A stretch of 64,000 bases of DNA, taken from positions 1,922,001 through 1,986,000 of the forward strand of contig OZ345378.1 in NCBI GenBank assembly GCA_977006965.1. The letters are read 5' to 3'. Of this stretch, positions 54,092 to 64,000 are shown piece by piece (position 1 is the first letter of the stretch; the number at the start of each line of letters is the position of its first letter). Under the pieces are notes generated by a model. The model did no database searches, had not been told where the DNA came from, and saw only the letters and a program-made list of their open reading frames with translations. A program made the position numbers and the translations under genes. The DNA comes from Phymatolithon calcareum. Lineage: Eukaryota > Rhodophyta > Florideophyceae > Hapalidiales.

Positions 54092-54921
54092 CTACCCTGT
54101 GTAACAATTATGTTCCCAAATCACAATTGTTGCACTCATCTTCATCATCTCCAACTCTAGTATCCATCACTTGCTACGTTCTTCTTCTTCGCAGTAAAAA
54201 TTGCCGAGTAGGGCAAACCTCCGAAGTCGGAGGTCTTCTCGGCGCGCTCGCATAACTTCCGGGGGGCTAATAAAGGGAAGCCCTCTCGGGGGACAACTTC
54301 TGTGGGCTCTTAACATCAGGGGGTGTGCTCTTCAACGAGAGCTCGCTCGGGGGGACAGCTACAGGTAGGCGCTCTTCAACGAGTGCTCTTTCGGGGGGAA
54401 AACTTCGGGAGGCTCTTCAACGAGGCTTCGATCTCGCTCGCGGAGGGCAAATTGGAGGGTGGCGTTCGTCAACGGAGGCTCGCTCGGGGGGACAACTTCG
54501 GGGGGCCTTCAACGGAAACCCACTTGGGGGGACATCTTGCGCGGCTCCAAAAACGGAACCTCGCTCGGGGGGACAACTTCGGTGGGGACTATCGGCGCGG
54601 GTTCCGGTTTCCGCGTCGGCGACAACTAGTCTTGCACCGGGTATGATATTGATGGTTTCATACATTCAGCACGTAGCACGATTTCTGATACTTCGCGTCG
54701 GTTCGCGGAATGTTTCAGGGTCAGCACTCTTGACTTGGTCTTCAGCGGGGCAGCGTTCTTCATCGCGATAACCGATTTCGGCGGAGAAGCCGCCAAAATG
54801 CGCGCATTCGTCAAAGCATTCGTCGTGGTCAAAAATACCGGCGCGGGCTACCCGCCCGCGCCGGAAATCTTCAGTTTCGTGTCTCGTGGGCCGTTCGGTC
54901 CGATTCAGGTTTCCTTCTACC
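54015..54921. mobile_element. 907-bp insertion of unknown type with 14-bp TSD
   Basis: The TSD catggagacagtgg is at 54001-54014 and 54922-54935. The right half (54260-54640) has GC-rich, imperfectly repeated segments built on ctcggggggacaacttcggg. No transposase or RT is visible; a minus-strand frame (54417-54665) is Pro/Arg/Ser-rich. TSD length suits a LINE- or SINE-type insertion, but neither end has a poly-A tail. Confidence 0.65.
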
Positions 54922-55149
54922 CATGGAGACAGTGGAGCACCTAATTATACGCTGTTCTGGTCGGGCTGCCTCTAGACGGCAATTCATCGGAAGAGTGCGA
55001 GGCAAAACGGTTGAAGATATGTGCAGGGAGAGACCAGTAGAGATTCTCCAATATTTGAACAATGAGAACTTGCTCTAGGGTAAGTTCTGGCGTTGAATTA
55101 GCGCCTTCTGAAATAAATAAAGAAAGAAAGAGTTGAAGCTGAACATGCT

Positions 55150-55395
55150 TGCAAACGAACAAATGAACGAATGAAGAGAGATAGAACTAATAGAAAGAGG
55201 AGTAAAGGGGATGCGCGATACGCGCGCAGATGAGATGGGCAAAGCAAACCCGAAACGGCGGCATCTTGGAACCCCAGCTATGCGTAGGGAGTCAAGATTT
55301 GAAGCCAAATATGCTTATCCCCTTTACTGTCGACGGCCGCCACCATGCTATTTGTAGGGCGGCTGGAACCCAGATAGGACAGGTGTCCAAGAATA
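55150..55395 (+). mobile_element. LINE-B 5' region fragment
   Basis: Parallels 47870-48070: gatagaac...agaaagagg, atgcgcRatacgcgcg, gatgagatgggc and aagcaaacccgaa occur in the same order in both. Breaks off near 55395. Confidence 0.6.
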
Positions 55396-55740
55396 TCATA
55401 AGCTATCTCGCCGACTAAAACGTGGACCCCGCTCCACTACAGCTGCCAGCGAGCAAAATTGTGCTGCAAGCTGATCGAGAGTAGTTTCAACGCGCCTGTG
55501 TCTTACATTGCGATCTGCGTATAAAAACTGTATACTCTTAGCAAGCATTGTGGACTGGTGCAGTATGATGATCGACCGCGTAACTTCTATGGTTAAGGGT
55601 AAAACTTGATTCGTCACCAGATTTGACTCCGTAATGCCTCTTCGAGTAAGGCCGTCCGCTTTTTCAGTTCCAGGGAGCCCACAGTAGCTTGGGATCCAAA
55701 TTGCCTCGCTAGTCATCATATCATTAGCCTTTCCATAGTA
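55396..55740 (-). mobile_element. LINE-B RNase H fragment
   Basis: The minus-strand frame reads AIWIPSYCGLPGTEKADGLT then RRGITESNLVTNQVLPLTIE and HRRVETTLDQLAAQFCSL, aligning with WIPSHCGVAKNEVADDLARR onward in the main LINE-B copy. Broken at both ends. Confidence 0.65.
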
Positions 55741-55859
55741 TCAACAGCTTGTCATCTCCCCATATATCCATAGATGCCCGGCCAGGGCACCGAGGGAGTA
55801 AACCAGCGAATGTGGTGGCCGCATGGGATTCACATTTTTTATGGCCTCAAAAGCTCGAA

Positions 55860-56125
55860 CCACCAAGAATGTATCGGCGTCGAACAATTAACCCACCACT
55901 CCAATGGTCGTTTCGTGTGAATACCCGCAACCTGCGTGCTTATACCTCGTTTCTAATATTTGATGCTCATCCAGAGTGTCAGCACCACATGAAACAGCAA
56001 ATATATCATGAAGTACTGATTAAGGGACTCATCGAGAACAACTCTAACTCCAGTACTACTAGTCAACATTCAGTCAATTCAGTAAATTCAGATCGTACAT
56101 ATACACTGGAGAGCAGTGTTCGAAC
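55860..56125 (+). pseudogene. Possible hAT/BED-finger gene fragment hosting a MITE
   Basis: A frame reads WSFRVNTRNLRAYTSF and DAHPECQHHMKQQIYHEVL, which could be a BED zinc finger (TRNLRAH...HPEC pattern). It continues to 56125, where the hAT MITE is inserted, and the other side resumes at 56933 with an Asp/Glu-rich frame. Weak evidence. Confidence 0.3.
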
Positions 56126-56924
56126 TAGGGGTCGCCCCGCACGGATTGATCCGTGATCCAATCCGTTCCGGGAGTGTAATCGGGCGGAGCCTGAACCAAA
56201 ATCTCACGGATTCTAAAAATATGGACGTTTCACGGATTTTGGGGAAACGGTCTTTGACCGGATTATTTTTTCGAATTTTTGAAAACCGGAACCTTTTTTA
56301 CGGGAACGGATTCAATTTGAGGATAATTTTGACGGATGCCGCCTCCGATATTAAAAATAATACGGATTTTGAACGGATTCTATTGATGGACATTCATTTG
56401 CGGATTGTTTACGGATCCATTCTTCAGCTCTCGCCGCCGCCGCGTCTATCATAGTGGTACTGCGTACTCCTAAAATTATAAACCATGGTTCAAATCTCTC
56501 TCTCTCGCCGCCGGCTTCCTTCCTCCCTTCTAGTGTTGAAGCTCACTCACCACCGTTGAACGCTCCAATGTCGTTTACCCCTCCAATCGCGATTTCTCCA
56601 CCTCGTGGAAATGTAAACGTCGATCTCCCGTGTAATCTGGTGGTTGACCTGATTGGGTGGCGGTCTGGACGCGGATCAGCTCAATGAAATCCAGGCGGAA
56701 TGTGAGCGGACTGGAAACTGACTTAAATTTGTACGGATTGCTAGCGGATTGGTTCTGCTGGCTTTTTTCTGGATGTTTTACGGATCACTGATCTGAGTGT
56801 GGTCTCGCATTATCCACGCGGACGGATTTTACGAACTCATATTGTGAGATGGGCGGATTACGGATATTTATAGGCCGACTTGGCGGAAACGGATTGGACC
56901 GTAATCCGTCCCGGGCGACCCCTA
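56126..56924. mobile_element. Non-autonomous hAT element (799 bp)
   Basis: Terminal inverted repeats TAGGGGTCGCCC (left) and GGGCGACCCCTA (right), extending imperfectly to about 37 bp. Exact 8-bp TSD GTTCGAAC at 56118-56125 and 56925-56932. Subterminal regions are packed with cggatt/aatccg hexamers (over 20), the kind of clustered sites hAT transposases bind. No transposase inside. Confidence 0.9.
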
Positions 56925-57084
56925 GTTCGAACCCACCTCACTCGCACCAAGAAGAAAAGGAAGACTTCGACTGCGATGACGACTACTTTTGCCGTGCAAA
57001 TCAACCGCAAAGTTTGCAAATTGAAGAAAACGATCGCCATAAAGTCATCATGTATTTAGCCTTACGATGGCCCAAAATCCATCT

Positions 57085-57148
57085 GAATACGTCCTCAATT
57101 GAGGAAAAATGTGTTCTCAATTGAGGAAAAAATCCTGGCACATAGACA
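57085..57148. repeat. Solitary right end of a family X element
   Basis: Two cctcaattgagg-type palindromes followed by CTGGCACATAGACA and then CTAG (57149-57152). No matching left end is visible upstream. The CTAG is also the left flank of copy 3. Confidence 0.6.
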
Positions 57149-58231
57149 CTAGTGTCTAGTTTACTCAAATTTACCCTCAATTGAGGGAATGAGATTCATT
57201 TCATTTTTGGAAACGAAAGCTACTCACTATCAGGTTCGTCAAAAGCGTCAAGCTCATGGATTTCTTCAACGTGCTTAGCGAAACAGTTTCTACCAGTTGA
57301 AGCGCCACAAATATATAGTGTGGCACTCTCACGCCTAGTACAGTATGAGCGCAAGAGGGTCGTCGTCTTGAATTTCCCAACTCTGCAGTTGTTTTGATAG
57401 CACAAGTAGTCTCCATGACATCTCCAGTCCTCCTTTTCTTTTTCTCTTGGGAGTTAAGTGGGTTCTAACACCACTCCCGAATGCAAACGTACATTCTTTA
57501 GCGACTAAACGTCGACGAGTAATGCGCGTGACAAATGTGTTATCGATGAATTGCTCGGGCAGCACTTCACAATACCTTCCCTGTGTCATGTGCTGCTGAC
57601 TTTCTGGATGGGAACCGGAGAATAAAAGTCATTTAACAATCGCGCAAATTGCCAGAGGAGTTTGATGACCCCTATGAACTATAGTCACACTTGTTGAAGA
57701 TGCAGTATTGTCGCACTTCCTCCACTCGCTGAGTACTGTATATCTCTACCGTTCTCCGGCTCGTGACCTCCGTTCCCTTGCCAACGGGATATATACTCAT
57801 GGACGCAAATCAGGTACGACGGAGGCACAGTGCTCTTTCTTTGGTCAGTTATGGCATCGACAGCATCTTGACCGAGCGGCCAGCGGTGCTGCGCAGACTA
57901 CATGTTTCGTTTCGTTGTGCAGTGAATGAAATTCACTGGAGCTATTCGGCGAGCGGCATACCATTATTTGAGGAAGAAGGAGCGGTGAGATAGTTCCTTG
58001 GCCTTATTGTCCTCCAAAAAATAGCTCTCGGCGCTGTGTCCAACTCTTGCCATGAGGACGAGTATTCAGAAAAACTCAATCAGATCTGTCACTGTAGTCT
58101 CTTGTTGCCCAATTATTCTCAGATTATGGGACTCCCAAGCAGCAAAATTTTCGAAGTTGAACGTGGCGAAACAGCTTCATCACGCAATCATACTTCGTAT
58201 GAAGACCACAAATGTCATTTTTGGATAAGAA

Positions 58232-59692
58232 GAAGAAAGGTAGATTTTTATTTAAAAGTTACCAACGCATCTGCTGACGCTCGGGGCAACTTTCCTAAGG
58301 CCGAGGGGTTTTGGCTAGACTCTGTGCTGAAGGGGTTTTCTTTTCTTGTTGGTGTGACACGACTCAGTGGACTACAAAACCCCACCTCTGGTCTCCTTCG
58401 GGACCTCGAGGGGGAAAGTTACTCCCCTGTCCTGTGGCACACTGTAATTTCAATTTGCGGGTAGCCCTTACTTGTCCACATCCTGAAACATGGTTAGGAG
58501 CTCGTCGAGTGCTCGCTTAGTCCAGGCGCTGTCTTCTCTGGAGAGTCTGTCCTTTGCAAGGCCATTTATGACGTCTTCGATGGCATCTTTTCCCCATTGG
58601 CCGGTGAGTTCGATAAGGGTAGAGGTGCTCATTGGCGGGAACATTCCAAATGACCAGTTGATGGTGTCGATCAATTAGGTGGGGTTTAGTCCAAGTTCAT
58701 GATATTCTACGTGGACTACAACGGCAGTAATAATTTGTTCGAGACACGCAACATTTATTGCGTATATTACAGTAGCAATCATTCGACTGATTTCGTGGAT
58801 AGTTTGCTTTCGTGTTCAATAGGAACGCAAAAGTTTAACCAAGTTCGGTGACGAAATTGGTGTGGCAGAAATGATATAAAAGCTGGCTGGGTGTTCCTCA
58901 CTGAGAAGGAACCAAGCATTAAGAAGAAAACTGAAACCAATCAAGAATTCTAGCCCGAGCTAGTGCGGTTAATACCGAACGCCGGAGACGGTGTGTTCCA
59001 CTCGTCGTGGACACAGCTATCGATTCATAGACCCTTTGGGCACTACAATTATAGAACCGATTATCCTCCAAAGATCCTGCTTCTGGCTGTGAATCTAGGA
59101 CGACAATCGCTGATACCAACCAAGTCATCTCGCCGTTTGGAAAGCTTGGCTTCGCTTGTCATCAGGTCGATATAAGACTACGTCATCTCGCTCGCTGGAG
59201 AAAGTTAGGCCAATTCGATATTGGAACGTCATAGACGAACAAGGCTGAACCAGTTCATCTGTTGGAATATCCAACCAAGACGAGTTCGCTCGCCTGACGG
59301 AATTTACAAGAGTGCAAAGTGACAAATGGCAAGTGTTCTATGTCTCCTTGACTTGAAGAGAAGGTGCGGCGGTAACGACACTTTCGCGTGCGGTATCTCT
59401 GGTTCCAGCACCTTCCTTATTCTCTCTGCAAGCTTATTCCATGGCACGGAGTCGTAGGCAGCTTTAAGATCTAAGACTGCCACGCAGCTGTAGCCTGATT
59501 TTCGGAGGGCTTCAGCATAGAGAAGAGCCAGCTCAGTGCCCTTTCGTTTCTAGAACCCCAGCTTTGATATATATAGAACTTTTATTTCCTTCTGATCATC
59601 TTGTCTAGTGCCATTTCGATTATCTTCCTCATGTGGCTTAGGAGGGAGATTGGGCGGTAGCTCGTCGGCAGTGCTGTGCCTCCATCCTTGTA
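58232..59692 (-). mobile_element. LINE-A-related insertion in X copy 3
   Basis: TSD GTCATTTTTGGATAAGAA (18 bp) at 58214-58231 and 59693-59710. On the minus strand: RT piece SYRPISLLSHMRKIIEMALD (about 59660-59600), a frame-broken middle, then LVNSVRRANSSWLDIPTDEL, the solo LTR, and INWSFGMFPPMSTSTLIEL to KRALDELLTMFQDVDK (stop at about 58468). The 3' UTR (58232-58467) ends with an A-rich segment and TTCTTC tail. That UTR matches the 3' part of the SINE R copies. Much of the RT is deleted. Confidence 0.75.
58700..59252. mobile_element. Solo LTR (553 bp) nested in the LINE
   Basis: Begins TGATATTC and ends GCTGAACCA with exact TSD GTTCA at 58695-58699 and 59253-59257. A TATA-like gatataaaagctgg lies at about 58873 in plus orientation. 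Excision rejoins the LINE frame (IPTDEL to GLNPT). Confidence 0.75.
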
Positions 59693-60601
59693 GTCATTTT
59701 TGGATAAGAAAAACTCCGGTTAGAGTGCGAAGTTTCCAGAACTGCGAGGAATCTCAAAACAGATTCGTTCCTAGAGCTGTTCGCTCGTACCATGGCTCCA
59801 AATAAGAGACAGTATTCTGCTCGCGGTCAGGCGAGACGACATCAAGTTCGTTTTGGGAAGTTAGGTCCCAAGCGCCCTTCAAGACGAAGGAGAGAGAGCA
59901 TGGAAGAGAGATTTTAGAGCTTCTGAAGGTTTTATCGAAGCTCTTTTGTTCTTCTGAAGAGCTTCTGAGTGCGACTGTGGACGATAAACTGGCGTTCCGC
60001 GATGAAGATGGGCGAGGATGTTTACTGTAAGCATTCCGGGGTGGTACTGCGCTTTGCCGGTGTTGGCTCGGTTCAAGATGGTGAGCTTCTGCAATGCCAT
60101 CGCCAGTGTCCCCTATGTCGACGTTGAACAGTTCGACTGTCTTAAAGTTACTCTTCTTCGGCGAATGCTAAACTATGACACATTTTATGCGAAGTGATAT
60201 GCTCTGGAGACCACTGCGTTTACCTCGAGTACCTCCTGAACCGTACCACTTCATTTTTTCAATTGGAAAATGCTCCATATTGTCTGGAGCACTCTAGGAG
60301 ACCGGTCACCGATGTTTCCTTTGTGTGTACGGATGCACCGACCACGCGGGGCCGGACTATTTCTCGTGGCATGGCAGGTCTGTTACTTTTGAGTGACCAC
60401 TATATTTTCGTTGCTAGCGCCGAACGAAGGATTTCAAGGCAATAGTTGCGGTACTCCTCACTCACTATACAAGTCCATCTTTACGATAATGGCGCGAATG
60501 ATTCGCTCTGCGTTCGATTTACTAACTTTTTCGAACTTTTAAATCGGTCCTCAATTGATGAAAATGTCCTCAAATGAGGACGTTCGGCACATAGACACTA
60601 G

Positions 60602-61022
60602 ATCATCATACCTGTATCTTCGGGAAAATATTTTTTGTTCCAATGTTCTTCTCGTGTGAGGAGCCCGGAAATCATTCCTGCCCGACCTGCAGAAGATATT
60701 CCAGGCTGTAACACGTTCAATATACCTGCTGTGCGAAGCAAAAAGCAAAAACCAAAATGCAGCACAGAGCTCTGTCGTGTGTTGTACCCTAGCCGAGAAG
60801 CTTCACTTCGCGGAACCCTTGCTCATATGCAATTGGTGTCTAGGAGTCGGATGTCCAGGGTTTGACTACGTCGGACACTGAATGGAGCCCCTCAGATGCA
60901 CTGGGTCAGGGCCAGCAGCATTACAGCAAGCGACTTCATCAACGGCTCTACACACTGTCCGTACATAACCGACACAACTTTAATGAGTGCACGAAAATTC
61001 TGAAGTTCTGGCACCTACGATC
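60602..61022. other. Stretch without a supportable gene
   Basis: No recognisable protein or repeat. Confidence 0.25.
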
Positions 61023-61035
61023 GGAGATCGAGATA

Positions 61036-61336
61036 CGAAAAGAAGAAGAGTTTGTATTGAAAAGTTACCAACGCATCCGCAGACGATTAGGACAACTTGT
61101 CGATAGCCCTAGGGCCACGGGCAGGGCCTTCCTTGGTTCAAGGTTTGCATGGATGTGGGCAACACGATCTTGTAGAGTCCCAAAACCTACCTTTGGCTCA
61201 TAATTAGGTCCAGACGGCGAAATTATTTCTCTTTACTGCCACGAATATTCTACGGGAAGAGGACGGGATGAATTTTTGTTTCGACCGCAGCCTTGGCTGA
61301 TTGAAACATAGAAAGGACTCCGTCAAGTGCTCTCCT
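61036..61336 (-). mobile_element. LINE 3' end fragment related to the one in X copy 3
   Basis: TSD GGAGATCGAGATA at 61023-61035 and 61337-61349. On the minus strand: ALDGVLSMFQSAKAAVETKI then HPVLFP and a stop, followed by a 3' UTR with aacgcatc and a cttcttctt tail, matching the element at 58232. Heavily 5'-truncated. Confidence 0.7.
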
Positions 61337-61349
61337 GGAGATCGAGATA

Positions 61350-62085
61350 TTGAGAACTTGCAGCAGACAATTTTACGCATCCTTTTATGATTGACGTTTC
61401 TGCAATAGATAACAAGTGCAATATTCCCAGTATCCCGCGTTCAAGTGGACAATATCATGACCATAAATATCGAAAACCGCACAATCGCACTTAACAGGAG
61501 CACTAAACGTGCGCAGGTCGGAAAGTAACCTGCCGCACTTTGAGGAACAAAAATGGATGCATAGGAATACGATGATCTTACAATGTTTGAATCATGGACG
61601 TGCTGCTATTCAACGCGATGCTGGACTTAGTACAGAGGCATCCGTGTAGAGCATATCGGTCAGCAGAAATTATCAGTTGTCTTCGGATAACTACGTTTTC
61701 TATCTCTCGTTCTTTATTTCTGAAAGATCGCTCACGCATAAGGCAAGCGTCTGAGAATGTTTCCGTGATAGCGAGGTAGGCTTGGAGACTGCCTGCCTTG
61801 ACAGACTTTAAAAAGATCCGCACTAGAGACGAAAAATTAGAGGAATGTCATACATTTAGAACTTCAAAGTCCTAATATCAATGCTTTTTGAGAAAGTTCA
61901 GCAAGTCGTAACTAAAAGTTCGGATTTTTAAGGTTTTCGGTTCAATATCAGGCGACCGTGAGCTGTTCGAAACTCCGTACCTGTTGCAGTGATGTTGTAT
62001 CACTTCTGGATGCATCATGTTCAACTATTGCCCTTTCAAATTTCGGGCCTTGTCATATCCTACATGCATAAGGGGGATATGTGTT
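61350..62085. other. Stretch without a supportable gene
   Basis: No recognisable feature. Confidence 0.25.
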
Positions 62086-64000
62086 GATTTATTTTAAAAG
62101 CTCCCAAGGCCTCTCTTGAAGAGTAACAGGGCCGCTTTCGCACGATTTTCTAAGCTCACGTAGTTTGACTATTCAGCATATCCTTGATTCGTCTTTCTCT
62201 CCCAACAAGTGCTCTAGTGAGTCGCTTACATTCATTTTCAATTTCAGGACTAATCTTGGATGAAGATAGAATGCGTTGGAGCGCGACCAGCTCAATCACG
62301 GCTGTGACACCAAAGTATGCACCAAGTACTGATTTTCTCCAAAGAGGTGCTCTATTGAATATCAACCTTAGGCATCGCAACCGTGTAGATTTTTCTCTTA
62401 CGCGGAGAACCATCGGTAGATTGTTCGAATCATTTGGTATCTCGAGCGATCTTCCCTCTTCTTCCTCCGCCCATAACTCAATTATTTCTATTCGTCGCCC
62501 TTTCTTTGAGACTGAGTCCTCCTTGGCTTTATCGAGAGCTTGCTGCAGATCTTCATATTTCTTGAGGCACTCTATGTTCTTGGTTGCCTCCATAATGTCT
62601 TCATCTCTCACAGAATACTCATCTGCTTCGTCGAGGCGCTTCTTCTGTCTCACTAGACTCGCAGACAACCTTTCTGCTTGGTGTCTTCTCCTCATTGCAG
62701 GTGGTTCTAGTCGGCACAGAACTCGCATTCTTCCATGGCGGTGCTGGGCATATGTCCAAAAAACATACTTGAAGAACAAACCTTCTGTAGATTCGATTAC
62801 TGATTGTAATCGCTTTGTCAGAGGCGAGACGTGGAGTGCATACTCCCACTTTGGCAAAATAAGGGACTTGAAGATTCTAATGCATGTCACAGGCTGAAAG
62901 CCTCGAACATTGACTCCAATTTCCCGCTGTTTGTGTATGCGCCCCACTTCATTTCGTACTCTTGATAACGCCATGTCGTCTGTTACGCCTTTGTGGCTCA
63001 TGCTTACACCGAGATACGAGAGCCTCCAAGCTTGATGAAGAACTCGACCCGCAATGTGCAAGGTGTGATCCTTAGTCCCTTGTATTTAAGGATCTCTCTC
63101 TTTCCTGGCTTTGTGTTCCAGATCATACCATTTTCCTTCGCCCAGGTAGTCCCTATATCAAGTAGCCTCTGTATTCCTTCTCCATCCTTTGATTGCAGCT
63201 AGACATCGTCAGCGAACAGTTGCGCCGGATTTTCAGAGACGTCGCTGTGGACTCTGGAGACCGCTTCCGCGAATGTGTCCACGAAGATATTGTACAGGCA
63301 CGGGCTCAGTGGGGACCCTTGATGTACTCCTAGATCGATAATGCACCATCTTCGTGTATGATCGCATGCTGACGCAACCCACGAGGGTTTCAGAAGATAT
63401 GCCACCATCCTTGTTATTTCGTCGGGTGCCTTCTGCGCGAGTCTTTTCATGAGGATGTTTCGTGGCACCTTGTCATATGCTGCAGAGAGGTCAAGAACCG
63501 CGACAAAAGGATGCCTATTTTTCATGGCACATTTTGCACGGAGTATCGCAATATATGTGCTCTTGTCTTTTCGGAAACCTAGATGGGCACTGTTGAAACG
63601 GTAGTGTTCCCTTATGTATGAGTCGAGTGCGGAATCGATGTTTTTCCTGGCTTGACTTAATAGCGATATAGGTCTGTAGTTCGCTGCAACATGGGGTGGG
63701 CCTTTCTTGCACAGAGGGATGAGAGTAGCTTGACGCCACGCTCGCGGAAGACATTTGAGCCTCCCACATGTCTCCCATGAGGCTATCAATATACTCAATC
63801 CGGCTTCCTTATTCGCATACATCATTTCAACTGCCACTCCGTCAGGGCCGACCGCCTTCCCTTTTGGTGCTCGGTTGAATGCCCTAGTAATGTGCCGTCT
63901 CATTGCCCTGTTGACTGTAAAAGCCTTTAGTGGCACATTCCAGTCTTTTTCAGGCTTGCACACATTAGAAATATACGCAGAGAATTTGCTTGGATGTACT
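62086..64000 (-). mobile_element. LINE-A copy, 3' two-thirds, running off the window edge
   Basis: Continuous LINE-A on the minus strand from beyond 64000 to a 3' tail near 62090 (attttaaaagctccc). Frames: 63963-63199 with NRAMRRHITRAFNRAPKGKA, NYRPISLLSQARKNIDSALD, HLGFRKDKSTYIAILRAK, AVLDLSAAYDKVPRN, GVHQGSPLSPCLYNIFVDTF and LFADDV; then a stop, a short damaged part, and 63061-62156 with LHQAWRLSYLGVSMSHKGVT, ILPKWEYALHVSPLTKRLQ, LRCLRLIFNRAPLWRKS and ECKRLTRALVGRERRI. It has GVHQG where the RT family has GVPQG. One stop and a frameshift near 63062-63198; otherwise well preserved and the best reference for the other LINE-A fragments. Confidence 0.85.

Larger units (their letters stand above)
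47860..55125 (+). mobile_element. LINE-B non-LTR retrotransposon with two nested insertions
   Basis: A single-protein LINE: endonuclease (48230-48900), linker, RT (49500-52320, split by family X copy 2), RNase H (about 53050-53760) and a C-terminal Cys/His region ending at a stop near 55079. The 3' tail is A-rich (gaaataaataaagaaagaaa, about 55108-55130). A 5' UTR-like segment (47860-48020) is repeated at about 55150-55300, the start of another LINE-B fragment. Insertions: family X at 49642-51604, a 907-bp GC-rich piece at 54015-54921, and a 300-bp in-frame segment in RNase H. A few stops (49501, 51919, 52118, 52308) make it inactive. Confidence 0.85.
57153..60597 (-). mobile_element. piggyBac-like element, family X copy 3, interrupted by a LINE
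   Basis: Flanked by CTAG at 57149-57152 and 60598-60601. The right end CGGCACATAGACA is intact; the left end is eroded (TGTCTAGTTTACTC). Without the LINE (58232-59692 plus one TSD) the length is about 1.97 kb, like copies 1 and 2. Minus-strand transposase remnants: C-terminal finger YCTRRESATLYICGAS near 57340-57260 and VHEYISRWQGNG near 57800, again with His where the catalytic Asp is expected. Confidence 0.8.

Noticed and set aside
47515-55740. The LINE-B fragments at 47515 and 55396 as two halves of one copy split by the main LINE-B
   Set aside because: Their encoded segments overlap in the region just after RNase H, so they are separate truncated copies.

Overview
This is a eukaryotic genomic window made almost entirely of nested, mostly decayed transposable elements. 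I see no bacterial-type genes, operons or rRNA. The retroelement types, the 4-bp, 5-bp and 8-bp target-site duplications (TSDs), the TATA-box promoters and the piggyBac transposase signature (of the type I associate with algae, oomycetes and related protists) point to a repeat-rich protist or algal nuclear genome. I cannot name the species.

Layout. 0-14 kb: low-density sequence with a family of small basic coiled-coil genes on the minus strand (1-154 partial, 5987-6397, 11783-12193, plus a decayed fourth copy at 31320-31715), fragments of a non-LTR retrotransposon family (here LINE-A), and a LINE-A copy at 2606-5429 broken by two solo LTRs. 15-20 kb: a complete but decayed Ty3/gypsy chromovirus (14996-19990, minus) with 288-bp LTRs. 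20.7-22.6 kb: a purine-rich degenerate minisatellite. 22.8-38 kb: a SINE, hAT remnants, foldback elements, palindromes and LINE fragments.

38.6-46.4 kb: a piggyBac-like element (family X, copy 1) split by a LINE-A insertion. That insertion itself contains a 1.82-kb inverted duplication of its reverse-transcriptase half. 47.8-55.1 kb: a near-full LINE of a second family (LINE-B, with endonuclease, RT and RNase H). It is split by X copy 2 and by a 0.9-kb GC-rich insertion, and carries a Tudor-like segment inside its RNase H domain. 56.1-56.9 kb: a non-autonomous hAT element with an 8-bp TSD. 57.1-60.6 kb: X copy 3, containing a LINE fragment that itself contains a solo LTR. 62-64 kb: another LINE-A copy running off the window edge.

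Most notable points: family X has piggyBac transposase motifs but is flanked by CTAG, with a verifiable empty site, instead of the family's usual TTAA; two independent LINE-A insertions carry fold-back (inverted-duplication) structures; and the 3' ends of SINE copies match the 3' UTR of a LINE in the same window. Comparisons between copies were made by reading, without alignment software, so percent identities are not given.
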